DNA of 64,000 bases from Thermococcus sp. 18S1 (lineage in GTDB: Archaea > Methanobacteriota_B > Thermococci > Thermococcales > Thermococcaceae): the NCBI RefSeq assembly GCF_012027645.1, contig NZ_SNUU01000001.1, positions 310,001-374,000 of the forward strand, in the 5' to 3' direction. This document shows, one piece after another, positions 26,102 through 35,819 of this stretch. The position numbers and the translations under genes were made by a program. How positions within the stretch are numbered: the stretch's first letter is position 1; each line of letters begins with the position of its first letter. Below the pieces are notes generated by a model. It saw only the letters and a program-made list of their open reading frames with translations, ran no database searches and was not told where the DNA came from.

Positions 26102-27409
26102 ATGAGGATAGCCTTCATCGGAGCCGGAAGCATATTCACCCCGCTGGGCCTCTACACGATAGCCACGAGCGAGGTTCTGAGGAACGCTGAGGTATACCTC
26201 GTCGAGATAGACGGCGAGCGGAGGAAGTTCATAACGGCCCTGGCGGAGAGGATAAAGAAGACATTCAAAGCTGACTTCACCGTCATTCCCCTTGAGAGCG
26301 TCGAGGGGCTCGAAGGGTACGGCGTCGATTACGCGGTTATCTCGGTAGAGAAGGAGCGGTACGAACGCTGGAGGCTGGATTTTGAGATTCCCCATAAGTA
26401 CGGCATCAGGCAGGTTCTCGGGGAGAACGGGGGCTTGGGAGGTCTGGCCCACACGCTCCGCGTCGTCCCGCTGGTTCTGGAGATAGCGAGGAAGATAGAG
26501 GACGTAAACAGGGACGCCCGAGTTTTCATCTACTCCAACCCCGAGCCGAGGGTGACCTACGCGGTTCTAAACTATACCGGGCTCAAAAACGTCTACGGCC
26601 TCTGCACCGGCTACCTTGAGAGGAAGGAAATGTTAGCTCCCCTGCTGAAGGCCGACGAGAGGGAGATAAGCCTAATCGCCGCTGGCCTGAACCACTTCAC
26701 CTGGATAAGGGAACTCCGCGTGGGGGGAGAGGATGCCTACCCAAGGCTCGATGGGGCGCTGAAGAAAAGGCCGGACTTTGAGCCGCTGAGCCAGCTGCTC
26801 TACAGAACCTACGGTCTCTTCCCCTCGCCGGACGACAACCACATAGGGGAGTACCTGGGCTTTGCTTGGCCGCTGGTTCCGGAGGAGAAGAAGGGGCTGA
26901 GATGGATAGAGCGGACGAGGAAGGAGGGGGAGGAGGTAAGGAGGCTTTTGAGGCTGTTCCTCAGGGGCCTCGTCCCCAGGTTCGCCTTCAACCGCTTCGT
27001 TAAGTTCCCGGACGTTGCGATGAACGTCGTGGAGGGGCTTGAGGGCATGGAAAAGCTTCAGGAGGCCATAAACGTCCCCAACAGGGGCTACATCGACCTG
27101 CCGGAAGGGGTCATCGTCGAGGTTCCGGCGGAGGTCTCGCCGAAGGGAGTGAAGCCGCTCCGCGTCGAGCTCCCGAGGGAGGCACTGGTTCCCCTCAGGG
27201 TTCAGGCGGAGATACAGCGGCTATCGGCAGAGGCAGCGGCGGAAGGAAACGTGGAGAAGGTGATAAAAGCCGTGCTCCTCGACCCGGTTGTTCACGACGC
27301 CGAGGCGGGATTGAAGGCCATGGCGGAGCTCCTGAGGGTTCACCTCGATGCCCTTCCCCGGTTCGACGAGGGTGACGTGGAGAAAATAGAGGGCTGGATG
27401 AGGGATTAA
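26102..27409 (+). CDS. GH4 family glycosidase (NAD- and Mn-dependent)
   Basis: 435 residues. N-terminal Rossmann fold FIGAGSIFTPLG (4-15) binds NAD. Metal ligands are the Cys of GLCTGY (about residue 176) and the His of GLNHFTW (about 203), as in GH4 alpha-galactosidases and alpha-glucosidases, which cleave by a redox elimination mechanism. Its start follows the deacetylase stop with no gap. Whether it acts on alpha-galactosides, glucuronides or phosphorylated sugars cannot be told. It converges with the GH1 gene, overlapping by 4 bp. Confidence 0.87.
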   Translation: MRIAFIGAGSIFTPLGLYTIATSEVLRNAEVYLVEIDGERRKFITALAERIKKTFKADFTVIPLESVEGLEGYGVDYAVISVEKERYERWRLDFEIPHKYGIRQVLGENGGLGGLAHTLRVVPLVLEIARKIEDVNRDARVFIYSNPEPRVTYAVLNYTGLKNVYGLCTGYLERKEMLAPLLKADEREISLIAAGLNHFTWIRELRVGGEDAYPRLDGALKKRPDFEPLSQLLYRTYGLFPSPDDNHIGEYLGFAWPLVPEEKKGLRWIERTRKEGEEVRRLLRLFLRGLVPRFAFNRFVKFPDVAMNVVEGLEGMEKLQEAINVPNRGYIDLPEGVIVEVPAEVSPKGVKPLRVELPREALVPLRVQAEIQRLSAEAAAEGNVEKVIKAVLLDPVVHDAEAGLKAMAELLRVHLDALPRFDEGDVEKIEGWMRD

Positions 27410-28659
27410 ACCTCCTCAAGTCCGTACCTTTCGAGCAGCTCGTCGCTTATTTCCTTTTTCCTGGCGATTTCTCCGTAGATGTGGGCGCTTTTCCTCGGCT
27501 TCCTCTCAAAGGTCTCGTAGTCAATCTCCACCAGCCCGAAGCGCGGCCTGAAACCCTCGGCCCACTCGTAGTTGTCTATCAGCGACCAGTAGAAGTAGCC
27601 CCTAACGTCGATGCCCTCTTTTAGGGCTTTATGGACGTACTGGAGGTGCTGGACTATGAACTCCACCCGCCACTCGTCGTCGAGCGTCGCTATGCCGTTT
27701 TCGGTGACGTAGAGCGGAAGGCCGTACTCCGAAAAGGCCTTCAGCCCCTCGTAGATGCCCTTCGGATAGACGCTCCAGCCCATGTCGGTTTTCCTGCTCA
27801 CGTCGGCGTCCTCGACGGCGAAGCGTCTGAGCGGGTTCCGCACTGCCCTAACCTTCATGATGTTGTAGTAGTTCATCCCGAGCCAGTCGAGGCCGCTCGC
27901 GGGAACGTCGAAGGTTCTCATGAAGCCCTTGAATCTCCCGGTCAGGATTCCATCCAGTATGGAGCGGTTGAAGGTGTAGTCTATCTCTTCTGTCGCTTTC
28001 CTGTCCCTCTCGGAATCGCTCGCCGGAATGAAGTGCGGGCGGTTCTTCACCATCCCGACCCTGAACTTGCCGTGAAGAATCTCGTAGGCGATGGCGTGGG
28101 CTTTGATGAGATTTGCCGCGACCTTCTCGGCCTTCAAGGGATTCCTTCTGAAGGGAGGCCACATACCCTCGACGTATGAGGCCACGACGTAAACCATCGG
28201 CTCGTTGAAGGTCGCCACCAGCTCAACGCCCTCGATGTTGTCGGCTATCAGCTCAACGTAGCTCCTCCAGTGCTCAAGGTTCTCCTCTCTCTCAAAGCCA
28301 CCCTTGAGGGCGAACCACGTGGGCAGGGTGAAGTGGTGGAGCGTGAGCATAGGGGTAATCCCGTTCTCGTTGAGAAGGTCGATTATCCCTTGGTAGCGCA
28401 TTAACGCCTCCTCGTTCGGTCTTCCCTCCTCGGGAAAGACCCTGCCCCACTCAATCGAGAATCTATAAGCCCTGTAGCCCAGCCCGGCCATCAGTTCGAT
28501 GTCTTTCTCGTACAGCTCCCAGGAGTTGCAGGCCTTTCCGGCAGGGGGAAGCTTTCCTTTTTCGGCCCAGTACCACCAGTCGCTCCAGACGTTGTCGCTC
28601 TCTATCTGGTAGGAAGACGTTGCCGTTCCGAGGAGAAATCCATCCGGAAACCTGAGCAT
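27406..28659 (-). CDS. GH1 beta-glycosidase
   Basis: 417 residues, close in length to the membrane-associated Pyrococcus horikoshii enzyme BGPh. The acid/base Glu is in ATFNEPMV and the nucleophile Glu in LYVTENGIA. GTATSSYQIE at the N-terminus and WSLIDNYEWAEGF at the end are GH1 signatures. It hydrolyses beta-glucosides, galactosides or mannosides. GGAGG lies seven bases upstream of the start. It follows the dipeptidase gene by 2 bp, so they share a transcript. GH1 enzymes of this group prefer short, alkyl or amino-sugar glycosides; substrate here unknown. Confidence 0.9.
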   Translation of the reverse strand: MLRFPDGFLLGTATSSYQIESDNVWSDWWYWAEKGKLPPAGKACNSWELYEKDIELMAGLGYRAYRFSIEWGRVFPEEGRPNEEALMRYQGIIDLLNENGITPMLTLHHFTLPTWFALKGGFEREENLEHWRSYVELIADNIEGVELVATFNEPMVYVVASYVEGMWPPFRRNPLKAEKVAANLIKAHAIAYEILHGKFRVGMVKNRPHFIPASDSERDRKATEEIDYTFNRSILDGILTGRFKGFMRTFDVPASGLDWLGMNYYNIMKVRAVRNPLRRFAVEDADVSRKTDMGWSVYPKGIYEGLKAFSEYGLPLYVTENGIATLDDEWRVEFIVQHLQYVHKALKEGIDVRGYFYWSLIDNYEWAEGFRPRFGLVEIDYETFERKPRKSAHIYGEIARKKEISDELLERYGLEEV

Positions 28660-28661
28660 CT

Positions 28662-29936
28662 TCAACCCTCCAGCCTGAGTCCAGCATTCTCGTTAACCTT
28701 TCTCCAGCTCCGCCCGAAGAGGAATGGAAGCCTCCCGGGCTTCACGATCTTCTCCCACCTTTCGAGGAGCTTGGCCTCTTCCCTGAAGGCCCACTCCGTT
28801 AAAGCTTTCAGATCCTCCGGCGTCTTCTCAATCTCTCTCGCCTTCTCTATTATCTCGGCCTGCAGTCGGTCCCTCTCGCGGGTGAAGTCATCGATGTAGC
28901 TCCGGTAGTTCGTCAAGAACCTCCTGTGGAAGGCCTCGAAGCGCCACCAGTATGCCTCGGGATCGTAGCGGTCGGTGGGTTCCTTTCCGAGGTCCGGAAG
29001 GCCGCCCTCGAAGGTCACCGGCTTGAAGATGCTCAGACAGGGGTTTGACGTGCCCGTGAACCAGTGAATGCCCCTTCCGAGCTCGGAAATCTGCGAGGAA
29101 GCCGTCTGAGAGGGTCTCGTCAGTCCGCCGTAGTGCATGCATATGTCCCTCATCGAGCCATTCTCCGGGCGGTATGGCTCAAAGGAGTGGGAGCGCAGAA
29201 GGGACATCATGTATTCGAGCGTTATCTCACCCTCCTTCTCTCTTAGTTTTGCCAGCGTGAAGGCCCCCCGCTCCCTGCCGTGGGCGAAGTGGGTGTAAAA
29301 GCGGTCCGAGAAGTGTTTCGCGAAGCTGAAGGAGCCCTTTCTCGCGAGCCTTTCAACGCCCTCGGATGCCATGTCCCAGTCTCCTTCTATCGTGAGGGCG
29401 TTGGAGATGGAGTAAACCCCCTCGATTCTCTTGGCAACCCACTCCTTCCCAACCGTCTCAAGAACCCAGGCCTCCTTTGGGTCGGCTATTATGAAGGAGC
29501 TGAAGTAGTAGAGCTTGTGGCTCTTGCTCCCGTTCCCGCCCTGCAAGCCATCCTCAACGATGCCGGTTATGAACTCCAGGGCCTCTTTCGCGCTCTTCGT
29601 CCTCTCAAGGGCGAGGCGTATCATGTCCATTCCTGTTATCCCCTTCTCCGGCACTTTGACCTTCGTGAAGACCGCCGTGTTGCCTATCGCCAGCTCGAAC
29701 TCGTTTACCCCCATCTCAGCGCCCCACATCCACCAGGGGCGGGAGAGGATTACCGCGTAGGTCTCCTTGACCTGCGGAAAGTTTACGTAGGTCAGCCTGA
29801 CCTTTTCCTCCTCGTGCTTGGTCCTCGGTATGAACTCAAGTACCTGAGCCTCGTTCGGCTCGCGGTCGCTGTTCTTGGCGAAGAGAGTTATTCCCTCCTT
29901 GGTGGCCTCGGGAGTGGCCACGAGAATATCGCACAT
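28662..29936 (-). CDS. Peptidase C69 family dipeptidase (secernin-like)
   Basis: 424 residues, N-terminal nucleophile hydrolase fold. Cys2 (MCDILVATPEAT) would become the N-terminal catalytic residue after removal of Met, as in dipeptidase A/secernin. The C69 marks KNSDREPNE and WGAEMGVNE follow. It cleaves dipeptides or related amides in the cytoplasm. It is cotranscribed with the GH1 gene. Divergent from the MFS gene at 29996; a TATA-like TTATAAAACTT lies between them. Confidence 0.85.
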   Translation of the reverse strand: MCDILVATPEATKEGITLFAKNSDREPNEAQVLEFIPRTKHEEEKVRLTYVNFPQVKETYAVILSRPWWMWGAEMGVNEFELAIGNTAVFTKVKVPEKGITGMDMIRLALERTKSAKEALEFITGIVEDGLQGGNGSKSHKLYYFSSFIIADPKEAWVLETVGKEWVAKRIEGVYSISNALTIEGDWDMASEGVERLARKGSFSFAKHFSDRFYTHFAHGRERGAFTLAKLREKEGEITLEYMMSLLRSHSFEPYRPENGSMRDICMHYGGLTRPSQTASSQISELGRGIHWFTGTSNPCLSIFKPVTFEGGLPDLGKEPTDRYDPEAYWWRFEAFHRRFLTNYRSYIDDFTRERDRLQAEIIEKAREIEKTPEDLKALTEWAFREEAKLLERWEKIVKPGRLPFLFGRSWRKVNENAGLRLEG

Positions 29937-29995
29937 GGTTCCACCCGTGAATCATTGGGAGAAGTTTTATAAGAGGCTTTCCGTAGGGCCGGCCG

Positions 29996-31231
29996 ATGAG
30001 GAGGGAGCTGACGGTACTGCAGGGGCGCAGGGAGAAGGCGGGGAAGCTGAAGAGGCTGAAGGTGAAGAGGAAGAACGTCTTCCTGTTAGCCGTCTCCATG
30101 TTCCTCGCCAACGTCGCCTTCGGCATGGCCTTCCCATACCTGAGCGTCTACATGCGCCTCCTCGGCGGAACGATGCTGATGGTCGGTCTCCTGAGCGTCG
30201 CCTTCAACCTGACCTCGACGGTCTTCCAGTACCCCTTCGGCTGGCTCTCGGACTCGACCGGCAACAGGAAGGGCTTCATAGCCCTCGGCCTGTTCTCGAC
30301 CGGCGTGTTCTACACAGCAATGGCGCTCGTATCCACTCCCCTCGCCCTCCTCGCCCTCAGGACGGCCCAGGGGGCGCTGGGTTCGGCGATGATGCCGGCC
30401 AAGTCTGCCCTCATAGCGGAGCTCTCCACGAGGATAGGCTCGGCCTACGGCATCTTCTCCACCGTCGAGAACTCGGGCTTCATGGTGGGCAACTTCCTCG
30501 GCGGCTTTCTCGTGAAGAGGACGGGGATAGAGGGGATATTCGTGTTCTCCGGCGTCCTGCTGGTGATTTCCACTGCGATAGCCCTGATCATGCGCGAGAG
30601 GCAGAGGGGGAGGAGGACACCCAGGTTGCTCCTTATCCCCCAGGAGGGGCGGGAGAGCGAGAGGGTGACGGTCAGGAAAACAGCCCTCGGGAGGCTGCTA
30701 AGGGGCGAGCTTGGTCTGTTCTACCTCAGCGTCCTGCTGGCGATGATAGCGAGCGGGCAGGTTTACTCGGTGGTCTCGGTCTACTTCGGCGAGACCTTCG
30801 GCGAGGAGTGGGTTGGAATTCTCTTCGGCATAGACTCCCTCGCAGCTGCGCTCAGCGGATACTACATCGGGAAGCTGATAGACAGACACGGCGCCAGGAA
30901 CTTCTACCTGCTCTCCATAGTCGGCTACGGTATAGCCTTCCTCGGCTACGCCTTCGCGAAGAACATCTACCTGATGCTCCCCGTCGCCTTCATCTCGGGC
31001 GTGAAGTGGTCGATGACGCTGAACTCATCCTCCACCTACGTGGCCGAGAGGGTGAAGGTGAGTGAACGCGGCCAGGCGATGGGCCTGCTCAACGCCATGA
31101 TGAGCCTCGGCTGGGTGATAGGGCCGCTGATAGGGGGCTACCTATCGGGAATAAGCTTCACGCTGAACTTCGTCAGCACACTGATTCCCCTTGGACTGGC
31201 ATTCGTTTTGGCCCTTAAACTGCCAAGGTGA
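29996..31231 (+). CDS. MFS transporter
   Basis: 411 residues with 12 transmembrane helices after a basic cytoplasmic N-terminus of about 28 residues. The loop [12 protein letters not shown] between helices 2 and 3 is the MFS signature, and [11 protein letters not shown] follows helix 4. The substrate is unknown. Divergent from the dipeptidase/GH1 operon, it may serve the same glycan locus or export a drug. It ends inside the convergent Tpt1 gene by 17 bp. Confidence 0.83.
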   Translation: MRRELTVLQGRREKAGKLKRLKVKRKNVFLLAVSMFLANVAFGMAFPYLSVYMRLLGGTMLMVGLLSVAFNLTSTVFQYPFGWLSDSTGNRKGFIALGLFSTGVFYTAMALVSTPLALLALRTAQGALGSAMMPAKSALIAELSTRIGSAYGIFSTVENSGFMVGNFLGGFLVKRTGIEGIFVFSGVLLVISTAIALIMRERQRGRRTPRLLLIPQEGRESERVTVRKTALGRLLRGELGLFYLSVLLAMIASGQVYSVVSVYFGETFGEEWVGILFGIDSLAAALSGYYIGKLIDRHGARNFYLLSIVGYGIAFLGYAFAKNIYLMLPVAFISGVKWSMTLNSSSTYVAERVKVSERGQAMGLLNAMMSLGWVIGPLIGGYLSGISFTLNFVSTLIPLGLAFVLALKLPR

Positions 31232-31754
31232 TGCACTCGGGCGGGACTTTCTCGACTATCCTCACGTTCCTTCCGGCCTTGTAGATCCTCAGTCCCTTCC
31301 TCCTCAGGCAGTCCGCGTCCATGATGAGCAGAACGACGTCCCTCCCGTGCCTCCCCCCGGTTTCTATAGCTTCTTCCCTGCTCGTGCTCATGTGGACGAA
31401 CTGTCTCTTCATCGGCTTGAGTCCCTCGCGCATAATCATCTCAAGGTTCCTCCTCGGCGTGCCGTGGTAGAGGATCCTCGACTCGGTGTCCTCTTCGTGG
31501 TTCAAAGAGACCGGAAAGCTGTGGCCGTAGCGGGCGCGGATTTTATCCCCCCTTATCTCGTAGCGTCCCTTCGCGTCCCTCTTGACTATCTCTCTCACGA
31601 AATCCCCGGTAACGTCTGGATAAACCTTCTGGAGCGCTCTGACGAGTTCGCTCAGTGGCACGAAGCCCTCGACATCGGGTTTTAGGCTGAACTCCTCAGG
31701 CGAGTGGCGGAGAATGTAGGCCATCAGCCTGCTAACCTTAACCCTCGGCGGCAT
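31215..31754 (-). CDS. kptA: RNA 2'-phosphotransferase Tpt1/KptA
   Basis: 179 residues. N-terminal winged helix ([15 protein letters not shown]) and C-terminal ADP-ribosyltransferase-like domain with the catalytic residues in [20 protein letters not shown] and [11 protein letters not shown]. The enzyme transfers an RNA internal 2'-phosphate to NAD, making ADP-ribose 1'',2''-cyclic phosphate. In archaea the substrate and purpose are not settled since tRNA splicing gives no 2'-phosphate. It is a single gene between two other transcripts. Confidence 0.92.
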   Translation of the reverse strand: MPPRVKVSRLMAYILRHSPEEFSLKPDVEGFVPLSELVRALQKVYPDVTGDFVREIVKRDAKGRYEIRGDKIRARYGHSFPVSLNHEEDTESRILYHGTPRRNLEMIMREGLKPMKRQFVHMSTSREEAIETGGRHGRDVVLLIMDADCLRRKGLRIYKAGRNVRIVEKVPPECITLAV

Positions 31755-31784
31755 GGAGAAAAGTGGGAGGGAAAGATAAAAACC

Positions 31785-33530
31785 TCACGGCAGTTCGATG
31801 ACCGCCCACACCGGCCTGTGGTCGGACACGAGGACGTCGCAGAGGCAGCCGTAGTCCTTGACCTCGGCCGGCCAGCCGTTCTTGAGCAGGATGTAGTCGA
31901 TGTTCTCCTTATCGACCACCCCGCTGCGCTCCCAGAGGAAGGTGTAGGGCGGCCTCTCGGGGAAGGCGTCGCGGTAGTCGCGGGTGAGTATCTCTATCGC
32001 CCTCTCGTCCGGCTCGGCGTTGGTGTCGCCCGCTATCATCTGGGCCACCGGCTGGGCCTCGGCGAACTTAAGCAACTCCTCCGCCTGCATTGCCCTCTCC
32101 TCCTCGCTGAGGCCCATGTGGACGTTCACCACAGTTATTCCCAGCTCCTCGATGGAGACCTTCTGGGCCGGCCTCGCCTGGCCGACGCTCTGGAGGTTGA
32201 GTTCGCTCTCGGTCTTCATGTGCCAGTGGGAAAAGACCGCTATTCCGTAGGTGCCCTCGACGGCCGGCTTGTACTCGTAGGCGTAGCCGAGGTGGGCCGA
32301 GACGAAGAGCGGGACGTCCTGGTAGCCGTTGCCTATCATCCCACCGACGACCTCCTGGGCGAACCAGATGTCCGGTTTCTGCTCCGCCAGGAGGTTCACC
32401 AGTTCGTAGCCGTTGAAGGTTCCGTCGTACGGCCCGAAGCCCTGATGGACGTTGTAGGTCCACACGAGAACGCCCTTCTTGGCCTCGGCGTAGGTCGGGC
32501 CAGCGTTGAAGAGAGCTAAGACGATGACAGAGGCCAGAACGACCCCCAGGAACGGGCCGGCGATTTCCCTGGCCTTCGGCAGGCTAACCTCCGCGTTCTT
32601 CCTGTAGGCACTGAGAGCGTAGATGACGGAGGCAACCAGAATGAGGGCCTCGAGCCTGTCCTCCATGAAGGGCAGGCCTATGTCCCTGCCGACGTAGGCC
32701 CCGAGGGCGAGTGTGGCGACGAGGAACAGGTAAGCAGCTCCGATGATTCCCCCTCTGCTGCCCTTCGCGCTTTCAACGAGGGCGATGGTAGAGGCCAGGG
32801 CTATTGGAAGGCCGGCCAGTGAGAGTGGCTTGAGGAAGAGCGTCGCTGAGCCGATTATCAGGAGCGCCATCGCGACCGCCGGCTTCTTCGCGAGGTGAGG
32901 ACCAAGCAGTATCGCCAGGGCGAGGAGCAGGGAGAAGCCGACGAACTCCGGGAGGTAATAGACGGTCATTCCAGAGTAGCGCATTACCGCATTGGGGTAA
33001 ATCAGTCCCAGTTCAAGGAGCGCCGCGAAGGCGTAGAGACCAAAGCCGGGCTTCTTGAGCGTTCCAGGTTCCTTCCAGAGAGCATAGGCCCCCAGAAGCA
33101 GGAAGAGCGCCAGAACAACCTTCGTGTACGGGAAGTCGGCCGGCTCGGCACCGACAGCTAGCACGCGAAGTGAAAGGTCTGCAACGAGTCCCATGGTGAG
33201 GTACTTGACATCAAGCTCCTTGACGAGCGCAAGGGCAACGGGTAGGGCGAAGGCCGCTACGAGATGGACGTACTCCGTGGCATCGGTGGCGAGGAGTGCG
33301 AGGGCGTAGGCCGCCATTATTGCCGCTCCGCCCTTCCGGACAATTCTCCCGACGAGAAAGGCCGCCAGAAGGAGCAGGAGAATTCCCAGTCCGGAGGGGA
33401 AGTTCATTCCATAGAAGAAAGTCTTCTCCAGACTTGAGTACGCTCCGGCCACAAAGACCCTGAGGGACGAGGCCAGCAGCACCCCAGTTCCAAGACCGAG
33501 CAGTATTTTATCCCTCTCGTCCACGTTCAT
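31785..33530 (-). CDS. Membrane protein with C-terminal endonuclease/exonuclease/phosphatase domain (CWH43-like)
   Basis: 581 residues: about ten transmembrane helices (residues 8-355) followed by an extracytoplasmic or cytoplasmic EEP-superfamily domain (about 365-581). EEP marks are WTYNVHQGFG, FAQEVVGG (metal Glu), GDTNAEPDE and the closing SDHRPVWAV (catalytic His). The same order, membrane region then EEP, occurs in CWH43/PGAP2IP, which remodels GPI lipids in eukaryotes. A lipid phosphodiesterase or sphingomyelinase-like role is conceivable. It is transcribed after ubiA on the same strand. The start at 33530 has AGGTGAT upstream. Confidence 0.78.
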   Translation of the reverse strand: MNVDERDKILLGLGTGVLLASSLRVFVAGAYSSLEKTFFYGMNFPSGLGILLLLLAAFLVGRIVRKGGAAIMAAYALALLATDATEYVHLVAAFALPVALALVKELDVKYLTMGLVADLSLRVLAVGAEPADFPYTKVVLALFLLLGAYALWKEPGTLKKPGFGLYAFAALLELGLIYPNAVMRYSGMTVYYLPEFVGFSLLLALAILLGPHLAKKPAVAMALLIIGSATLFLKPLSLAGLPIALASTIALVESAKGSRGGIIGAAYLFLVATLALGAYVGRDIGLPFMEDRLEALILVASVIYALSAYRKNAEVSLPKAREIAGPFLGVVLASVIVLALFNAGPTYAEAKKGVLVWTYNVHQGFGPYDGTFNGYELVNLLAEQKPDIWFAQEVVGGMIGNGYQDVPLFVSAHLGYAYEYKPAVEGTYGIAVFSHWHMKTESELNLQSVGQARPAQKVSIEELGITVVNVHMGLSEEERAMQAEELLKFAEAQPVAQMIAGDTNAEPDERAIEILTRDYRDAFPERPPYTFLWERSGVVDKENIDYILLKNGWPAEVKDYGCLCDVLVSDHRPVWAVIELP

Positions 33531-33592
33531 ACCCATCACCTAAAACCCAAGTTGTTGGGAGGGCACTTAAACTTTGTTGATGTTCCAACGAC

Positions 33593-34441
33593 TCAGAGGA
33601 AGAAGGGCAGCAGGAACGCCAGCGCCCCGAGGAGAAGGGCAAATTCCATCCTCCTGAAAACTTCCCTCCGATCGGCCCCGCGAAGCCATCTCCTGAGCTG
33701 GAGAACCGAGTACGCCATGAAGGGCAGAACCATGAGGGACGCACGGGGATAATAACCGAGAAGGCAGTAGGCAGCGACCATGATGGTAGAGACCGCGAAG
33801 AGCAGCATCCCGACTCTTATTCCCCTCTCCCTGCCGAGCCACGAAGCCGAAGTCCTCGCACCGAGCGAGAGGTCTTCCTCTATCGTCGGAATCGCGAGGA
33901 GCATATGGCCAGCGGAGAGGAGGACGAGGAAGGGGAGCGAGTAGACAACGGCCCATCTGACGGGAAGACCGAGGGACTCGAAGACTAGCCCCATTGTAAC
34001 CGGCCCGTAGGTGAGACCGTTGGTGAGGGAGTCAACGAGGGGCCTCGCCTTGAAGCGAAGAGGTGGGGCGGAGTAGGCCACAGCGAAAAACGATGCGATG
34101 AGGGTTATGGCAAGGGCTTTGGGTGATATCAGCCCAGCGAGGACGAAGGCGGGGATGAAAAGGCCGTAGCCGAGCAGTTTGGCTGTCCTGAGACTAACCT
34201 TTCTGCTCACGAGGGGGAGTTCGGTTCTGTTAGCGAGGACGTCGAGCTCGTAGTCGTGGTACTCGTTGATGACGAGGCCGGCAGAAGTTACGAGAAACAC
34301 CACGAGCATCGCCATGAGGAAATCCACCGTGAAGAAAACGCCGTAGTGATAGCGCGCTATGGTGAAGGCAACTAATCCGGGAACAATGGAAGGAAGGGAA
34401 AATTTGAGGCGGAGAAGGGAAACAACCGCCCTAAATTCCAC
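33593..34441 (-). CDS. UbiA family prenyltransferase
   Basis: 282 residues with eight to nine transmembrane helices. The first prenyl diphosphate motif is NEYHDYELD (N-x3-D-x3-D), the second is in PTIEEDLSLGARTSA. The family attaches prenyl chains to aromatic or glycerol phosphate acceptors; archaeal members include geranylgeranylglycerylphosphate synthases and menaquinone-type enzymes. Starts at GTG directly after the stop of the NADH oxidase gene. Thermococcales make no known quinone, so a lipid role is more likely. Acceptor cannot be predicted. Confidence 0.82.
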   Translation of the reverse strand: MEFRAVVSLLRLKFSLPSIVPGLVAFTIARYHYGVFFTVDFLMAMLVVFLVTSAGLVINEYHDYELDVLANRTELPLVSRKVSLRTAKLLGYGLFIPAFVLAGLISPKALAITLIASFFAVAYSAPPLRFKARPLVDSLTNGLTYGPVTMGLVFESLGLPVRWAVVYSLPFLVLLSAGHMLLAIPTIEEDLSLGARTSASWLGRERGIRVGMLLFAVSTIMVAAYCLLGYYPRASLMVLPFMAYSVLQLRRWLRGADRREVFRRMEFALLLGALAFLLPFFL

Positions 34442-35761
34442 TCAGCGGAACCTCCTGAGGGCCATCTCCGCCGCAACGCTTATCGGGTCTATCGTCGGGC
34501 TCACCGGAGGGGCGTAGGCGGTTTCAAGATAGACCACGTCCTCAACGGTCGCCCCTTTCTGGGCTAAGGCCGAGAGGGTCATTATCCTGCCCCAGACGCG
34601 CTCGCCGCCGACTATCTGGGCGCCGATGAGCTTCCTGTCCGACTTCCTGAAGATGACCTTGACCGTTATCGGCTTTCCACCGGGGTAGTATTCCGGCTTG
34701 GTGGAGCCCTTGAACTTGCCGACGGCTATCTCAACCCCCGCCTTCTTCGCCCGCTCCCCGGTTATTCCGAAGGTGCCTATCTCAAGGCCGAAGAGCTCGG
34801 TTATAGCGGTGTTGAAGGTCGGCCTGAAGGAAGCGTCCTTTCCGGCTATATGTTCAGCGGCAACCTTGGCCATTCTGACGGCACTAGTTCCGAGCTGGCT
34901 GAGCGTCCTCTCGCCGGTTACCGCGTCGATGACCTCTGCGCAGTCGCCTATCGCGTAGATGTCAGGGTCGCTGGTCTGGAGGTGCTCGTTCACGACAATT
35001 CCCCAGTGCACGTCTAGACCGGCCGCCTTTGCGAGGTCAGTGTTGGCCCTCACGCCGGTGGCGACGAGGACGAGGTCGGCAGGAACTTCCTCCTCGCCTA
35101 TCCTAACCGCCTCGACTGGGCTTCCGAGTATCTCGCTAACTCCCTCGTTGAAGCGGAAAGTTATGTTGTGCTTCTCCATCTCGGCCTGGACGAGCTTGGC
35201 AGTATCTTTGTCCAGCATCGTGGGCAGAAGCCTGTCCATGAGCTCAACAATTAGAACCTCCATGCCAAGCTTTGCGAAGGCCTCGGCACCTTCAAGGCCT
35301 ATAAGTCCAGCACCAATTACAACGGCCTTCTTCGGCTTTCTCTCGGCGAGGTAGGCTTTTATTTTCCTCACATCGTCGAGGCTCTTGAGGGCGAAGACCC
35401 CCTCGTTCTCAATGCCCTTTATCGGGGGGACGAAGGCCTTTGAGCCAACCGCCAGAACGAGCTTGTCGTAGGGGACCTCGCCCTTATCGGTGATCACGAC
35501 CTTCCTCTCGCGGTCTATGGATTTGACCTCCGTTCCGAGCATGAGCTCGATTTTCTGCTTCTCATAGAACTCGTTCGGGAAGACGATCACATCCTCCGGT
35601 TTCTCTATCGTGCCGCTGATGACGTGCGGCAGGGCGCAGGGGGAGTACTGCATGGTCTCCTCCTTTCCGACGACCACTATTTCGGCCTTTCTGTCGAGCT
35701 TGCGCATGAACAGCGCGAAGTTACTTCCGGCTGTGCCAGAACCTACGACGACGATTCTCAT
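34442..35761 (-). CDS. NADH oxidase / CoA-disulfide-reductase-like flavoprotein
   Basis: 439 residues of the pyridine nucleotide disulfide oxidoreductase group. FAD site VVVGSGTAGSNFA (4-16), redox cysteine in MQYSPCALPHV (near residue 42), NAD site VVIGAGLIGLEGAEAF (in part: IGAGLIGLEGA) and second FAD motif DIYAIGDCAEV. Family members reduce O2, CoA disulfide or elemental sulfur with NAD(P)H. In Thermococcales this branch is called NADH oxidase (Nox). The gene starts with ATG at 35761 after GGTGCTC; stops one base before ubiA. It is a plausible oxygen-defence or sulfur enzyme; the true acceptor is unknown. Confidence 0.87.
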   Translation of the reverse strand: MRIVVVGSGTAGSNFALFMRKLDRKAEIVVVGKEETMQYSPCALPHVISGTIEKPEDVIVFPNEFYEKQKIELMLGTEVKSIDRERKVVITDKGEVPYDKLVLAVGSKAFVPPIKGIENEGVFALKSLDDVRKIKAYLAERKPKKAVVIGAGLIGLEGAEAFAKLGMEVLIVELMDRLLPTMLDKDTAKLVQAEMEKHNITFRFNEGVSEILGSPVEAVRIGEEEVPADLVLVATGVRANTDLAKAAGLDVHWGIVVNEHLQTSDPDIYAIGDCAEVIDAVTGERTLSQLGTSAVRMAKVAAEHIAGKDASFRPTFNTAITELFGLEIGTFGITGERAKKAGVEIAVGKFKGSTKPEYYPGGKPITVKVIFRKSDRKLIGAQIVGGERVWGRIMTLSALAQKGATVEDVVYLETAYAPPVSPTIDPISVAAEMALRRFR

Positions 35762-35819
35762 GAGCACCACCGGAGGGAGAAGGGCAAGGAGGTATAAAAG
35801 AATAACTAAGAAAAAGAGT

